64,000 nucleotides of DNA from NCBI RefSeq assembly GCF_002797395.1, contig NZ_KZ454943.1, positions 3,880,122 to 3,944,121 on the forward strand, given 5' to 3'. The translations under genes were made by a program, and so were the position numbers. Under the pieces are notes generated by a model. It worked only from the letters and a program-made list of their open reading frames with translations, searched no databases and was not told where the DNA came from. Origin of the DNA: Bacillus solitudinis (GTDB lineage: Bacteria > Bacillota > Bacilli > Bacillales > Bacillaceae_D). This document shows positions 44,323-53,012 of the stretch, piece by piece. Positions within the stretch are counted from its first letter, which is position 1; each line of letters starts with the position of its first letter.

Positions 44323-44385
44323 GTGCCCTCATCACTTGGAAGCCAGTGTAATAGGGGGAAAATGTATAAATTTAAAAAAGAATAG
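44323..44385 (+). CDS. Very short Zur-controlled ORF (20 aa) or gene remnant
   Basis: GAAGGAGG precedes a GTG by nine bases, and the frame encodes only MPSSLGSQCNRGKMYKFKKE. It sits between Zur box 1 and a terminator at 44466-44493, a complete small transcription unit. Either it is a real micropeptide or the gene has been deleted and only its control signals remain. No family recognised. Confidence 0.3.
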   Translation: MPSSLGSQCNRGKMYKFKKE

Positions 44386-44465
44386 TTTGATAGAGAACAT
44401 TCACTATTTACATTATTTTGTGTGATTTGTTAAGTGTGATGAAGAGTCGGTGGATGGAGAATATC

Positions 44466-44493
44466 GACTAATTACAGGGTAATTAGTCTTTTT
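44466..44493 (+). terminator. Terminator between Zur box 1 and Zur box 2
   Basis: GACTAATTA-CAGGG-TAATTAGTC is followed by TTTTT. Confidence 0.8.
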
Positions 44494-44531
44494 AATGACC
44501 TATATTTGACACCTTATCTTTGTAAGGATTA

Positions 44532-44552
44532 TAATCGTAATGATTACGATTT
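44532..44552. promoter_or_regulatory. Zur box 2
   Basis: TAATCGTAAT, one base, ATTACGATTT: 20 of 21 positions fit the Zur consensus. It lies 87 bp before the ferredoxin-like gene. Confidence 0.85.
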
Positions 44553-44602
44553 GTTGTAATCCAATGAATAAATTATAAGAGAAATGGTTAAACATGTTTA
44601 AT

Positions 44603-44623
44603 AAATCGTAGTGATAACGATTT
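44603..44623. promoter_or_regulatory. Zur box 3
   Basis: AAATCGTAGT, one base, ATAACGATTT has two mismatches to the Zur consensus. It abuts the ribosome site of the gene at 44639, so repression could act on the same promoter as box 2. Confidence 0.75.
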
Positions 44624-44638
44624 GGGAGAGGTGTTATA

Positions 44639-45031
44639 GTGGCAACTTGGGATCTAAGTCAAACGAAGCTTCATGTGTTGTTTTGTAATGGGAGTAGTTG
44701 TAATAATTGGGGGGCTGAAGAGGTCACACAAGCAATTCGTGATGAGGTTTCCAAAAGGAATTTAGATAACCTTGTCCATACAACAAGAACTCGTTGTAAT
44801 GGGCGGTGTGATGATCGTTGTGTCGCAGTCGTTTATCCTTCAGGGGATTGGTACAAAGGATTGGAGCCTGAGGATGCAAGCAGCTTTGTCAATTCACTTG
44901 TGTTAAATCGAGATTTAACCGGGAAAATAAGTCACACATTCACGGGTGATGGGTTCGTCCGTGAAGAGGGCATTTCAAAAGGGATTGCGAAAGACCCGAT
45001 AAAGGTAAAGAAAGTGTCTAAAAAATTTTAA
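44639..45031 (+). CDS. Thioredoxin-like [2Fe-2S] ferredoxin-domain protein
   Basis: The 130-residue protein has the cysteine pattern of thioredoxin-like ferredoxins: CNGSSC, then CNGRCDDRC, about 37 residues apart, following VLF. The role may be redox or metal (Zn/Fe) trafficking; Zur boxes 2 and 3 directly upstream indicate expression under zinc starvation. It starts at GTG, six bases after GGGAGAGGTG, and its stop touches the start of the COG0523 GTPase gene, so the two are probably co-translated. Confidence 0.8.
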   Translation: MATWDLSQTKLHVLFCNGSSCNNWGAEEVTQAIRDEVSKRNLDNLVHTTRTRCNGRCDDRCVAVVYPSGDWYKGLEPEDASSFVNSLVLNRDLTGKISHTFTGDGFVREEGISKGIAKDPIKVKKVSKKF

Positions 45032-46036
45032 GTGAGTAGTGATGAAATGGTTTTTTCAAAACAATCAAGAATTCCGGTAACCATATTAACGGGTTATCTT
45101 GGAGCTGGGAAGACAACTCTACTTAACCGGATTTTGACTGAAAAGCATCATAAAAAGATCGCTGTCATTGTCAATGAATATGGCGAGGTTGGGATTGATA
45201 ATCAGCTTGTTGTGGATTCTGAGGAAGAAATTGTCGAGATGAACAATGGATGCATTTGTTGCACGGTTCGTGGTGATTTAATTAAAATTCTTCGTACCTT
45301 ACACTTTTCAATGGAACAAGGACATGTACATATTGATCAGGTCATTATTGAAACGACAGGTTTAGCTGATCCGGCTCCTGTTGCGCAGACATTTTTCGTT
45401 GATGAAGTCTTAAGTGAGATGTTTGAGATAGATAGTATTGTCACAGTAGTCGATAGTAAACACATTACAAAACACTTAGATAAAAAAGACGAAGCTCAGG
45501 AACAAATTGCCTTTGCGGATGTGATTGTTTTTAATAAGCAAGATTTAATAAAAGCTGATGAAATCAAGCAACTTGAAGCAAGGGTGAGCCAAATGAATCC
45601 AACAGCTAAAAGACTCTTTGCTGAGAATTGCCAAATCAATCTACAAGACATATTAAACATTCACACATTCAATGTTGACCATAAGCTAACCGTTAATCCT
45701 CATTTTCTAGAGGAGCATCATCACCATCATCATGATGACCGTGTATCCTCGGTTGCATTTACGGAAGACAGGCCCCTAGACATGAGCAAAGTTGATTATT
45801 GGATCAATTACTTGGTTCAAGAAAAAGGAGAGGACTTACTTCGGTATAAAGGAATTTTGAATATCGAAGGGATGCAAGAACGAATTGTGTTTCAAGGACT
45901 TCATATGTTGTTCTCAGGTAGACCTGATAAGAAGTGGCAAGAAGGGGAAAATAGGAAAACGGAGCTTGTTTTCATTGGGAGAAATCTAGATAAGATAGAA
46001 CTAGAAAAACAATTTAACGCATGTATTGTCAGTTAA
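45032..46036 (+). CDS. COG0523 (CobW/ZagA-like) GTPase, zinc metallochaperone candidate
   Basis: COG0523 GTPases deliver metal to target enzymes. The 334-residue protein has Walker A LTGYLGAGKTTLLN, the metal-binding GCICC in NNGCICCTVRGDL, a Walker B-like IETTGLADP, the guanine motif NKQD, and a His run (EEHHHHHHDD) before the C-terminal domain. Zur-boxed upstream DNA points to zinc, as for B. subtilis ZagA/YciC. The GTG at 45032 directly follows the previous stop; ATG 45047 is an alternative, and neither has a strong ribosome site. Confidence 0.9.
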   Translation: MSSDEMVFSKQSRIPVTILTGYLGAGKTTLLNRILTEKHHKKIAVIVNEYGEVGIDNQLVVDSEEEIVEMNNGCICCTVRGDLIKILRTLHFSMEQGHVHIDQVIIETTGLADPAPVAQTFFVDEVLSEMFEIDSIVTVVDSKHITKHLDKKDEAQEQIAFADVIVFNKQDLIKADEIKQLEARVSQMNPTAKRLFAENCQINLQDILNIHTFNVDHKLTVNPHFLEEHHHHHHDDRVSSVAFTEDRPLDMSKVDYWINYLVQEKGEDLLRYKGILNIEGMQERIVFQGLHMLFSGRPDKKWQEGENRKTELVFIGRNLDKIELEKQFNACIVS

Positions 46037-46093
46037 GGAGTAGGCTACGTTCAGTAGCTTACTTCTTAATTAGATAGAGCTAGGACAAAACAT

Positions 46094-46114
46094 AAATCGT
46101 AATAATAACGGTTA
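46094..46114. promoter_or_regulatory. Zur box 4 (degenerate)
   Basis: AAATCGTAAT, one base, ATAACGGTTA: intact left half, three mismatches in the right half. It is located 11 bp before the methyltransferase ATG, overlapping its ribosome-site region. Confidence 0.6.
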
Positions 46115-46125
46115 TTGGAGGGCGA

Positions 46126-46890
46126 ATGGAAACGTGGTATGAACAATACTTTAATGAAGACTATTTAAAAATCTATAAACACCGTAACGATGACTTAGCT
46201 CACAATGAGTTAACGCAATTAATGAAGTTTGTGCCAACGACAAGAGGTCAGTCATTACTTGATTTATGTTGTGGAAATGGGAGGCATAGTAGGTGGTTTG
46301 CGAAACAAGGCTTTCATGTTACGGGGGTTGATTTGTCACCGACTTTATTAAATGAAGCCAAAAAGAAAGATTACGCTAAAGATATTTATTATGTACGTAT
46401 AGATATGAGAGATCTGTATTATAAAGATGACTTTGATATCGTGGTAAATCTTTTTACAAGCTTTGGATATTTTAATGAAGATGAACAAAATAAAAAAGTG
46501 TTAAAAAACGTGTTTCATGCTTTAAAAACAAATGGATACTTTGTCTTTGATTATTTGAATCCTTCATTCTTGGAAAATCATCTTGTTCCTTTTTCAAAGG
46601 ATATCATCGATGACCTTTCTATTCTTCAGTATCGGATGATTATCAACAATTCGGTTGTAAAGAAAATCAAGGTAGAAGATAAAGGAGTATTAAGAGAGTA
46701 CGAGGAACGTGTGAAATTATATGAACGTCGGAAATTGGATGAAATGTTAGAAGAGGTAGGGTTTACGATTCTCCACACGTTTGGTGATTATGACGGTAGT
46801 AAGTATGAAAAAAATGAATCCTCTAGGTTGATTTATGTTTGCCAGAAACGAAGGACGGTGGAGGTGGAGAAAAATGAAATTATGTTTTAA
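46126..46890 (+). CDS. Class I SAM-dependent methyltransferase
   Basis: The 254-residue protein has the SAM motifs LLDLCCGNGRHSRWFAKQG, VTGVDLSPTLLNEA and IVVNLFTSFGYF. The substrate is unknown. A Zur-box-like site precedes it and an ABC ATPase (now broken) overlaps its 3' end, so it may have belonged to a zinc-responsive metallophore or cofactor uptake system. TTGGAGGGCG precedes the ATG. Confidence 0.85.
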   Translation: METWYEQYFNEDYLKIYKHRNDDLAHNELTQLMKFVPTTRGQSLLDLCCGNGRHSRWFAKQGFHVTGVDLSPTLLNEAKKKDYAKDIYYVRIDMRDLYYKDDFDIVVNLFTSFGYFNEDEQNKKVLKNVFHALKTNGYFVFDYLNPSFLENHLVPFSKDIIDDLSILQYRMIINNSVVKKIKVEDKGVLREYEERVKLYERRKLDEMLEEVGFTILHTFGDYDGSKYEKNESSRLIYVCQKRRTVEVEKNEIMF

Positions 46891-47688
46891 TAAGTTAGTG
46901 ACTGAACTAAATCACCAAGCCATTATTCAAGATGTTCGTTTTGATAGGAACGAAGGAGAATTTGTTGGGGTAGTTGGTCCAAATGGGAGTGGGAAATCGA
47001 CGTTATAAAGACGCTCTATAAAGTGCTTAAACCAACTGAAGGTGTGGTCTGTTAGGTGGTGAAGCCATTAAGTCTTTTTCAGTATAAAGATTGTGCAAAA
47101 AAGGTTGCTGTCGTAGGGCAGGTAGGTTGCGTTCCTTTAGACTTTCCCGTTTTAAAGAGTGTCCTTATGGGAAGAAATCCACATAAACATTTCCTCAACC
47201 AGGAAACTAAAATTGATTGTGACATTGCACTAGATGCACTTAAACAGGTTGGATTAGAGGGTTATGAACACCGCAGATTTGCGACATTGTCTGATGGTGA
47301 GAAGCAGTGTGTTATGATGGCTAGAACGATTGCGCAAGAGCCTAGTTTCTTTATTCTTGATGAACCGATGAAGCATCTAGATATTCATCAACAGCTTCAT
47401 ATTCTTGACCTATTAAAGCGGCTTAAGATAACGGTACTTACAACGATGCAAGATATAAATCTAGCATCTTCTTATTGTGAACGGTTCATCGTTATGCAGG
47501 ACGGTAGATTGGTAGCGAACGGGTCACCAAACGAAATTCCCACAAAGCAACTAGTAGAGGAAGTCTTTCAAGTAGAAGCAACGATATGGACACACCCATT
47601 AACTCTAAAAGCCCAAGTCATTTATGTCTCACCAGGAATGAAACAAGGAACGTTTGAGCTACAGCTAAAAAGATGGCTTCAGAGCTAA
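46874..47688 (+). pseudogene. FecE/BtuD-type ABC transporter ATPase, frameshifted
   Basis: An ATG at 46874, with a GGAGG-type site within the end of the methyltransferase gene, opens a typical ABC ATPase that reaches Walker A GPNGSGKST and then hits TAA at 47006. Family sequence resumes in other frames (IKTLYKVLKPTEG, LLGGEAIKS) and settles from about 47080 (YKDCAKKVAVVGQV, LSDGEKQCVMMARTIAQEP, FFILDEP, H-loop replaced by TMQD). At least three frameshifts disrupt residues 43-70, so no complete protein can be made. No permease or binding-protein gene is nearby. Probably a former zinc- or siderophore-uptake ATPase. Confidence 0.85.
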
Positions 47689-47786
47689 GCGAAAAAAGCC
47701 AAGGGAAACGGTTGTTTATGACTTTTCGTTAAAAGTGGTAAACTTTTAAAGGTAATTGCGAACGACAGGATGAAAGGTGTGTTTAC

Positions 47787-48236
47787 ATGCTTCAAGATAT
47801 TTATCGCAAAGTGGTGATGGACCACGCGAAGTATCGTCGCAATGTAGGTGTGTTAGAAGGAGAACAAGTGAAGAAAGTTCACTATAAAAACCCGACATGT
47901 GGAGATGTTGTTACTTTGTATGTTGATATCGATGAGAATCAGGTCAAGAACGTCTCGTTTGAGGGAGAAGGGTGTAGCATAAGTATGGCTTCCACCTCGA
48001 TGATGACCGAATTAATTAAAGGAACTAGTCTAACTGACGTCTCAGAGCTAAGGCATGAGTTTGAGCAGTTAATTCGAACAGGCGATCGGGTAAATACCGG
48101 AATTGATCTTCAAGATGCAATGTCACTAAAAGGTGTTCATAAGTTAAGAGCTAGACATAATTGTGCATTAATGGCTTGGCAAGCTTTAGATAGGGTGCTA
48201 GCAGATGTCCAACAGTATAAAGGAATAAAAGAGTAA
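47787..48236 (+). CDS. SufU-like zinc-dependent Fe-S/sulfur transfer protein
   Basis: The 149-residue protein resembles SufU, which accepts sulfur from SufS. The zinc ligands are Cys38 and Asp40 (NPTCGDVV), Cys63 (GEGCSISMAS) and Cys126 (ARHNCALMAW). It is not in a suf operon here but 15 bp before a COG0523 GTPase and within a zinc-responsive neighbourhood, so it may be a paralogue for zinc-limited growth. No Zur box is seen directly before it. Confidence 0.85.
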   Translation: MLQDIYRKVVMDHAKYRRNVGVLEGEQVKKVHYKNPTCGDVVTLYVDIDENQVKNVSFEGEGCSISMASTSMMTELIKGTSLTDVSELRHEFEQLIRTGDRVNTGIDLQDAMSLKGVHKLRARHNCALMAWQALDRVLADVQQYKGIKE

Positions 48237-48251
48237 CTGTGAGGTGTACGG

Positions 48252-49196
48252 ATGAAGAAAAAAGTTGATGTTGTCATACTAAGTGGATTTTTAGGGAGTG
48301 GAAAAAGCACATTATTATCTCGACTTTTATCTTATGAAAATCAGAAGGGGCGTCAAGTAGCTGTGCTCATGAATGAGCTGGGGAAAGTGAATATCGATTC
48401 CTCATATGTCCCTACAAATGTCCCTATAAAGGAAATGTTAAATGGATGCATTTGCTGTTCAATACAAGGAGAACTGAGTACTCAATTAAAAAACTTAACA
48501 GAAGATCATAAGCTTGATGTGATTTATATTGAAGCAACTGGGGCAGCCCATCCGTTAGATGTACTTGACGCATGTACTCACCCTTTGTTAGTAGAAACAA
48601 TTCAAATTCATGCCGTTATTACGATCGTGAATGCAAAGCAATGGCTAGAGCAAAAGATGAATAAAAGTCTGAAAAAATTAATTGCCTATCAAGTGAAATT
48701 TGCCGATGTCGTTTTAATTAATAAAATAGATCAAGTAACTGAAGATGAAGTAGCAAAAGTAACAGCTAGTATTGAGCAGGAGAATCCATTCGCATTAAAA
48801 CAAGCAGTAACGTTCTCTGAGATGGATATGTCAATTCTTGATGACCCAAAGGATCAAAAAGATAAGTTAGAAAATCATCGGGTTGAGTTCAAAACAGATG
48901 TGACAAGCCTCCATTTAAAAACATGTGCCATTTCAATGGAACAACCTGTAGACCGTATTCAACTACAAAATTTTTTGGAGAAAAATCACGAAAAACTCTT
49001 AAGGGTGAAGGGATTTATCAGACTAACAGATAGCCCTGCGATGTACTTGTTTAATTATGCCTATGGATTTCCGATGTATGAACGGGTGAAGTCCGATGTT
49101 CACGTAAACCCAGTGTTAGTATTTATTGGTGAGGAATTGGTTCAACGAGACTTGGAACGAGAGCTTGTAGGGATTACACACGCTCAGCTTACATAA
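48252..49196 (+). CDS. Second COG0523 (CobW-like) GTPase
   Basis: The 314-residue protein has Walker A LSGFLGSGKSTLLSRLL, GCICC in LNGCICCSIQGEL, IEATGAAHP and NKID. Unlike the gene at 45032 it lacks a His-rich loop. It follows the SufU-like gene by 15 bp, so it may load metal into that protein. The client relationship is inference. Confidence 0.88.
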   Translation: MKKKVDVVILSGFLGSGKSTLLSRLLSYENQKGRQVAVLMNELGKVNIDSSYVPTNVPIKEMLNGCICCSIQGELSTQLKNLTEDHKLDVIYIEATGAAHPLDVLDACTHPLLVETIQIHAVITIVNAKQWLEQKMNKSLKKLIAYQVKFADVVLINKIDQVTEDEVAKVTASIEQENPFALKQAVTFSEMDMSILDDPKDQKDKLENHRVEFKTDVTSLHLKTCAISMEQPVDRIQLQNFLEKNHEKLLRVKGFIRLTDSPAMYLFNYAYGFPMYERVKSDVHVNPVLVFIGEELVQRDLERELVGITHAQLT

Positions 49197-49674
49197 CTTA
49201 CGAACATGTGATGTAACTAGAAAACTTACATTCGCAAGCATCTGGATTTTCATGAAACTTGCTAGTAAGATTTTTAAAACAGGAATCTTAATGTACAGTA
49301 AAAATGCTACACCGCAGGAAATCTGGAAGTGGTTTCGTGCTTAATCGTAAGGAAGTACGCATTCCGAAAAAAATAGTAATTTCACACGTGGATTCTTAAA
49401 GGAATTCACGTGTTTTTATGTGTTGGTTGTCTCCATCAGAAAAAACGAAATAATGCCGTTGCATTCACATATTGAGCTTGGAAAATCCCATCAACCATTG
49501 TATAGACAGCAACAAATATCATGACAGCTTTCCCCATAGTTAAGTGAAGGATTTGATTAGGTGCGAATGTTCAAACACAAGAGGCCATTCTACTAGAATT
49601 GATGGCTGAAAAAAATGGATAATGGAAGGAAGGTCATAATTTGATAGGAAATGAAAATAGGAGGGACAAGACCT
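49197..49674. other. Intergenic region with terminator, no supported gene
   Basis: A hairpin at 49384-49417 is the only clear element. A 33-codon minus-strand ORF near 49430-49540 (hydrophobic, MGKAVMIFVAVYTMVDG) has no ribosome site; it might be a membrane-protein scrap. Confidence 0.4.
49384..49417 (+). terminator. Rho-independent terminator
   Basis: ACACGTG and CACGTGT pair, with inner ATTC/GAAT, followed by TTTTT. It is 188 bp after the second GTPase gene. Confidence 0.7.
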
Positions 49675-50057
49675 ATGAAAGTTAAAAAATCGCCTATGTT
49701 TCGTGTAAGGCATTACACATGGCAGAAGATGGTGAGGAATTCGGTCATCTACCAGATTGGCAGCAAGAAGAAGTCGAACTAGCGAATGATATCGTTGAAA
49801 ACGATGATAAGTATGCCTTGCTCCCTACTAGCTTTGATGTTCATGAGTATAACATGATCGAAAAGTTTTGCTATAGACTCTCTGACCAGAAAGAACAAGA
49901 CATTTTGCTACAGGCTATCAGTGGAAAAGGAGCATTTCGGAGATTTAAGGACAGGATCAATCAGTTAGGGATTGCTGAACAATGGTATGATTTTCGGGAT
50001 CAGTGTTATAAGGAAATTGCGAAAGCATTTTGTCAGAGCAAAAACATTGATTATTAG
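49675..50057 (+). pseudogene. UPF0158-family protein, N-terminally damaged
   Basis: AGGAGGG and an ATG at 49675 start MKVKKSPMF, but that frame leaves the family at once. The rest of a UPF0158 protein continues in another frame from about 49719: EDGEEFGHLPDWQQEEVELA, FDVHEYNMIEKF, GKGAFRRFKDRI and WYDFRDQCYKEIA. Intact members have about 30 more residues between MKVK and this region. A deletion with frame change is the simplest explanation. An internal ATG could still give a 112-residue fragment. Function of the family is unknown. Confidence 0.65.
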
Positions 50058-50236
50058 TTCTCAAATTGGTGATATTATCGATAACTTAAAAAAGAATCAC
50101 AGTCATTTAATTGGTTGGTTCTTTTTGTATTTAAGTCCACATCTTGGGGGCTTTTTATTTTGCCTGCTCACTAGGAGCAGACATAATGTGTATTTCTGAA
50201 ATAAAACAGGGAGGATGGTAAATAACGAATAAAACA

Positions 50237-50806
50237 TCACTTCATCCCTAAAAGTCCTTTCTTAACAAGGTTATTTATGATTTCAGCCATTTCTTTTGGT
50301 GATTTGTTCATGCCATTGTTTAGCCAGCTGTTGATAACATGAATACTGCCACTAATGATGAATGTGCTTACATACTCAGAGAGAGCTTCATCCAGGTGGT
50401 TGTCAGCAATCCAGCTATTTTTAAAGAATTGATGTGCGAAGACCATGACCTTTTTCTGAAATGCGTTGTCTGATTTTTCATTTAAGAGCGTTTTGCATAT
50501 CTCCTGCTTTGAAGCGAAATATTCTATCAAATTTTCAAGCATCTGGATGTCATCGTCTTCGTTCATGTGATGGTGCTGACTTAAATACCCCGTCATGTCC
50601 TCAATGATTTCATTTTCTAATTTATCTAGGAGGTCAAATTGATCCGAGAAATGCGAATAAAAAGTTGAGCGATTGATATCTGCTAGCTCACATATTTCTT
50701 TTACTGTGATGGAGGAAATGTCTTTTTCTTTTAATAGCTTTATAAAACTATCTTTTAAAACCATTTGAGTATATTTTTTTCGTCTGTCCAATTTGGAAGT
50801 AGCCAT
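50237..50806 (-). CDS. TetR-family repressor (divergent from the MMPL operon)
   Basis: The 189-residue protein has the TetR helix-turn-helix ITVKEICELADINRSTFYSHF and the C-terminal ligand/dimer domain. ATG 50806 follows GAAAGGAAC. The frame is open 174 bases further upstream across the promoter region, which I reject as non-coding. A 9-bp inverted repeat (TGTGTTGTC, GACAACACA) lies between this gene and the transporter; the right arm falls inside the transporter promoter, so this protein probably represses that promoter. Confidence 0.9.
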   Translation of the reverse strand: MATSKLDRRKKYTQMVLKDSFIKLLKEKDISSITVKEICELADINRSTFYSHFSDQFDLLDKLENEIIEDMTGYLSQHHHMNEDDDIQMLENLIEYFASKQEICKTLLNEKSDNAFQKKVMVFAHQFFKNSWIADNHLDEALSEYVSTFIISGSIHVINSWLNNGMNKSPKEMAEIINNLVKKGLLGMK

Positions 50807-50848
50807 ATAGAGTTCCTTTCTTTTCTGTTTTCCAACATAATGGATGTT

Positions 50849-50901
50849 TGTGTTGTCAAAGTGACGGATGTTATTAAACTGTTTGTTGATTAGACAACAC
50901 A
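50849..50901. promoter_or_regulatory. Candidate TetR operator half-sites
   Basis: TGTGTTGTC (50849-50857) and GACAACACA (50893-50901) are inverted copies separated by 35 bases. Their distance is large for one operator, so they may be two separate sites. Confidence 0.45.
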
Positions 50902-50914
50902 GTGTCAATATAAT
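50886..50914 (+). promoter_or_regulatory. Sigma-A promoter of the MMPL operon
   Basis: TTGATT (50886-50891), 17 bases, TATAAT (50909-50914). The spacer contains the operator arm GACAACACA. Confidence 0.7.
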
Positions 50915-50951
50915 ATTAGAGGGAACATGAAAAAAAGGCAAGAGAGGGTGA

Positions 50952-53012
50952 GTGGAGATAGGAATTGCAGCTCGAATCATTAAACATAAAAAGGCCGTTG
51001 CGCTTACGTTTATGGTGCTAACGGTAATCTGTGCTTTGGCATCGTTAACGGTATCAGTAAATTATGATATGACGGATTACTTGCCTGATGATGCACCTTC
51101 AACGACTGCAATGGAAATTATGGAGCAGGAATTTGAAGGTAATGTTCCAAATAACCGCGTAATGGTCCATGATGTGAGTCTTCAGGAAGCGCTTGTATTT
51201 AAAGAAGAGCTTGCTGCCATTGATGGGGTGTCGGATGTCACATGGTTGGATGATGCGATCGATATAAAAGAACCGTTAGAAATGGCGGATCAAGAGGTTG
51301 TTGAAACGTATTATAAGAATGGCCACGCCCTTTATTCGTTCAGTATTCGTGACGGGGAGGAAGTCGCGATAACGACTGAAATTTACGAGTTAATAGGTGA
51401 GGAAAATGCGATGGCCGGAGTATCACTCAATACGGCGACGCAGCAAACAATGACGGGAAAAGAATCGATGTATGCGGCGGCGCTATTAGTTCCGATCATT
51501 ATTATTATTTTAGTGCTATCGACAAACTCGTGGATTGAACCAGTGTTATTTTTAACAGCAATTGGTGTTTCAGTTTTAATTAATATGGGGACAAATATGT
51601 TTCTTGGAGAAATCTCCTTTGTTACGCAATCAGTTGCCCCGATTTTACAGCTTGCCGTTTCACTAGATTATGCGATTTTTCTTCTGCATCGTTTTGAGGA
51701 TTATCGAAAGAAAGTAGCCGATCCTCATAAAGCGATGGAGCTTGCAATGAAAAGTTCCTTCTCGGCCATTGCCGCGAGTGCCTCAACAACATTTTTTGGG
51801 TTTATGGCATTATCGTTTATGAACTTTGAAATTGGCTCAGATCTAGGGATTAATCTAGTAAAAGGGATTTTATTAAGCTTTCTAAGTGTTATGGTCTTTT
51901 TACCAGCACTCACGCTTCTGTTTTATAAATGGATTGATAAGACGAAGCATACAGCCTTCGTTCCAAGTTTTTCGAAAATTGGAAGTGCGGTCGTAAAAGT
52001 TAGAATTCCAAGCTTACTTCTTGTCTTTCTTCTTATTTTCCCAGCCTTTTTAGCGCAAAGTCAGACGGATTTCACGTATGGGATTGGGGACCAGCCTGAA
52101 ACAACTCGCCCCGGAAGTGATTTAACAAAAATTCACGAGCAATTTGGAGAGAACACGCCTATGGTGTTACTCGTGCCCAAAGGGGATATCGCTAAAGAAG
52201 AGGAATTGGTTCAAGAGGTAGAGAGAATCGAGAATGTATCTAGTGTAATAGCTTATACGAATACTGTTAGTGCCGCCATTCCTCCAGAGTATTTGGAGCC
52301 ATCTGTGACGGAGCAGTTTTACTCTGAAAATTATAGTCGAATCATCCTTCAAACAAATACGAAAAACGAGGGAGACGAGGCGTTTCAGTTAGTTGAACGG
52401 GTTCAAACAACGGCTGAAGCTTATTTTGGTGAAGATGTGTACCTAGTTGGAGAAAGCGTGACATTGTATGATATTAAGCAAACCGTTCAAAAGGACAATA
52501 CGCTAGTCAATCTATTGACGGTGGTTACAGTTGCGCTCGTCCTACTTGTCACCTTTAAGTCAATAGCCATTCCAGTCGTACTCCTCCTTACTATTCAGTC
52601 GGCGGTTTGGTTGAATTTGTCGGTTCCCTATTTTACGGAGACCTCCTTGGGGTACGTTGGTTATTTGCTTATAAGTATTATTCAACTCGCTACCACGGTC
52701 GATTACGCGATTTTGCTGACTGATGGGTATGTGGAGGATCGAAGGGAAATGTCTGCCCTTAAAGCGATTAAGAAAACACTTAATGAAAAAGTGTTCTCGA
52801 TTTCGATTTCGGCTGCCATCTTATCGAGTGTCGGGTTTATCTTATGGATGACCTCCTCGAACCCAATGGTCTTTTCGATCGGATTGTTGCTTGGAAGAGG
52901 GGCGCTGCTTGCGTTTATTTTGGTTGTCTTCTTCCTACCAGCGATGTTACTCGTTTTCGATAAATGGATAAGCAAAACAACATGGAAAGCAAATTTTTAT
53001 AAGGAGAAATGA
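50952..53012 (+). CDS. MMPL/RND-family transporter
   Basis: The 686-residue protein has 12 predicted membrane helices in two repeats, each with a large extracellular loop after the first helix. The RND-type sequence ILQLAVSLDYAIFLLHRFEDYRK recurs in the second half as IIQLATTVDYAILLTDGYVEDRR. It resembles B. subtilis YdgH/YdfJ-type MMPL proteins that export lipids or drugs. It starts at GTG after AGAGAGGG. The following gene begins at its stop codon, suggesting a two-component export unit under TetR control. Confidence 0.9.
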   Translation: MEIGIAARIIKHKKAVALTFMVLTVICALASLTVSVNYDMTDYLPDDAPSTTAMEIMEQEFEGNVPNNRVMVHDVSLQEALVFKEELAAIDGVSDVTWLDDAIDIKEPLEMADQEVVETYYKNGHALYSFSIRDGEEVAITTEIYELIGEENAMAGVSLNTATQQTMTGKESMYAAALLVPIIIIILVLSTNSWIEPVLFLTAIGVSVLINMGTNMFLGEISFVTQSVAPILQLAVSLDYAIFLLHRFEDYRKKVADPHKAMELAMKSSFSAIAASASTTFFGFMALSFMNFEIGSDLGINLVKGILLSFLSVMVFLPALTLLFYKWIDKTKHTAFVPSFSKIGSAVVKVRIPSLLLVFLLIFPAFLAQSQTDFTYGIGDQPETTRPGSDLTKIHEQFGENTPMVLLVPKGDIAKEEELVQEVERIENVSSVIAYTNTVSAAIPPEYLEPSVTEQFYSENYSRIILQTNTKNEGDEAFQLVERVQTTAEAYFGEDVYLVGESVTLYDIKQTVQKDNTLVNLLTVVTVALVLLVTFKSIAIPVVLLLTIQSAVWLNLSVPYFTETSLGYVGYLLISIIQLATTVDYAILLTDGYVEDRREMSALKAIKKTLNEKVFSISISAAILSSVGFILWMTSSNPMVFSIGLLLGRGALLAFILVVFFLPAMLLVFDKWISKTTWKANFYKEK

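Noticed and set aside
44300..44460. Possible cobalamin riboswitch in the Zur-box leader (GGTGCC and GCCAGTGT strings)
   Set aside because: The conserved B12-box core and its ordered helices are not found; the strings are isolated and Zur boxes explain the regulation better.
50807..50980. N-terminal extension of the TetR gene by 58 codons
   Set aside because: It would cover the transporter promoter and operator, has no ribosome site and lacks TetR-like sequence.
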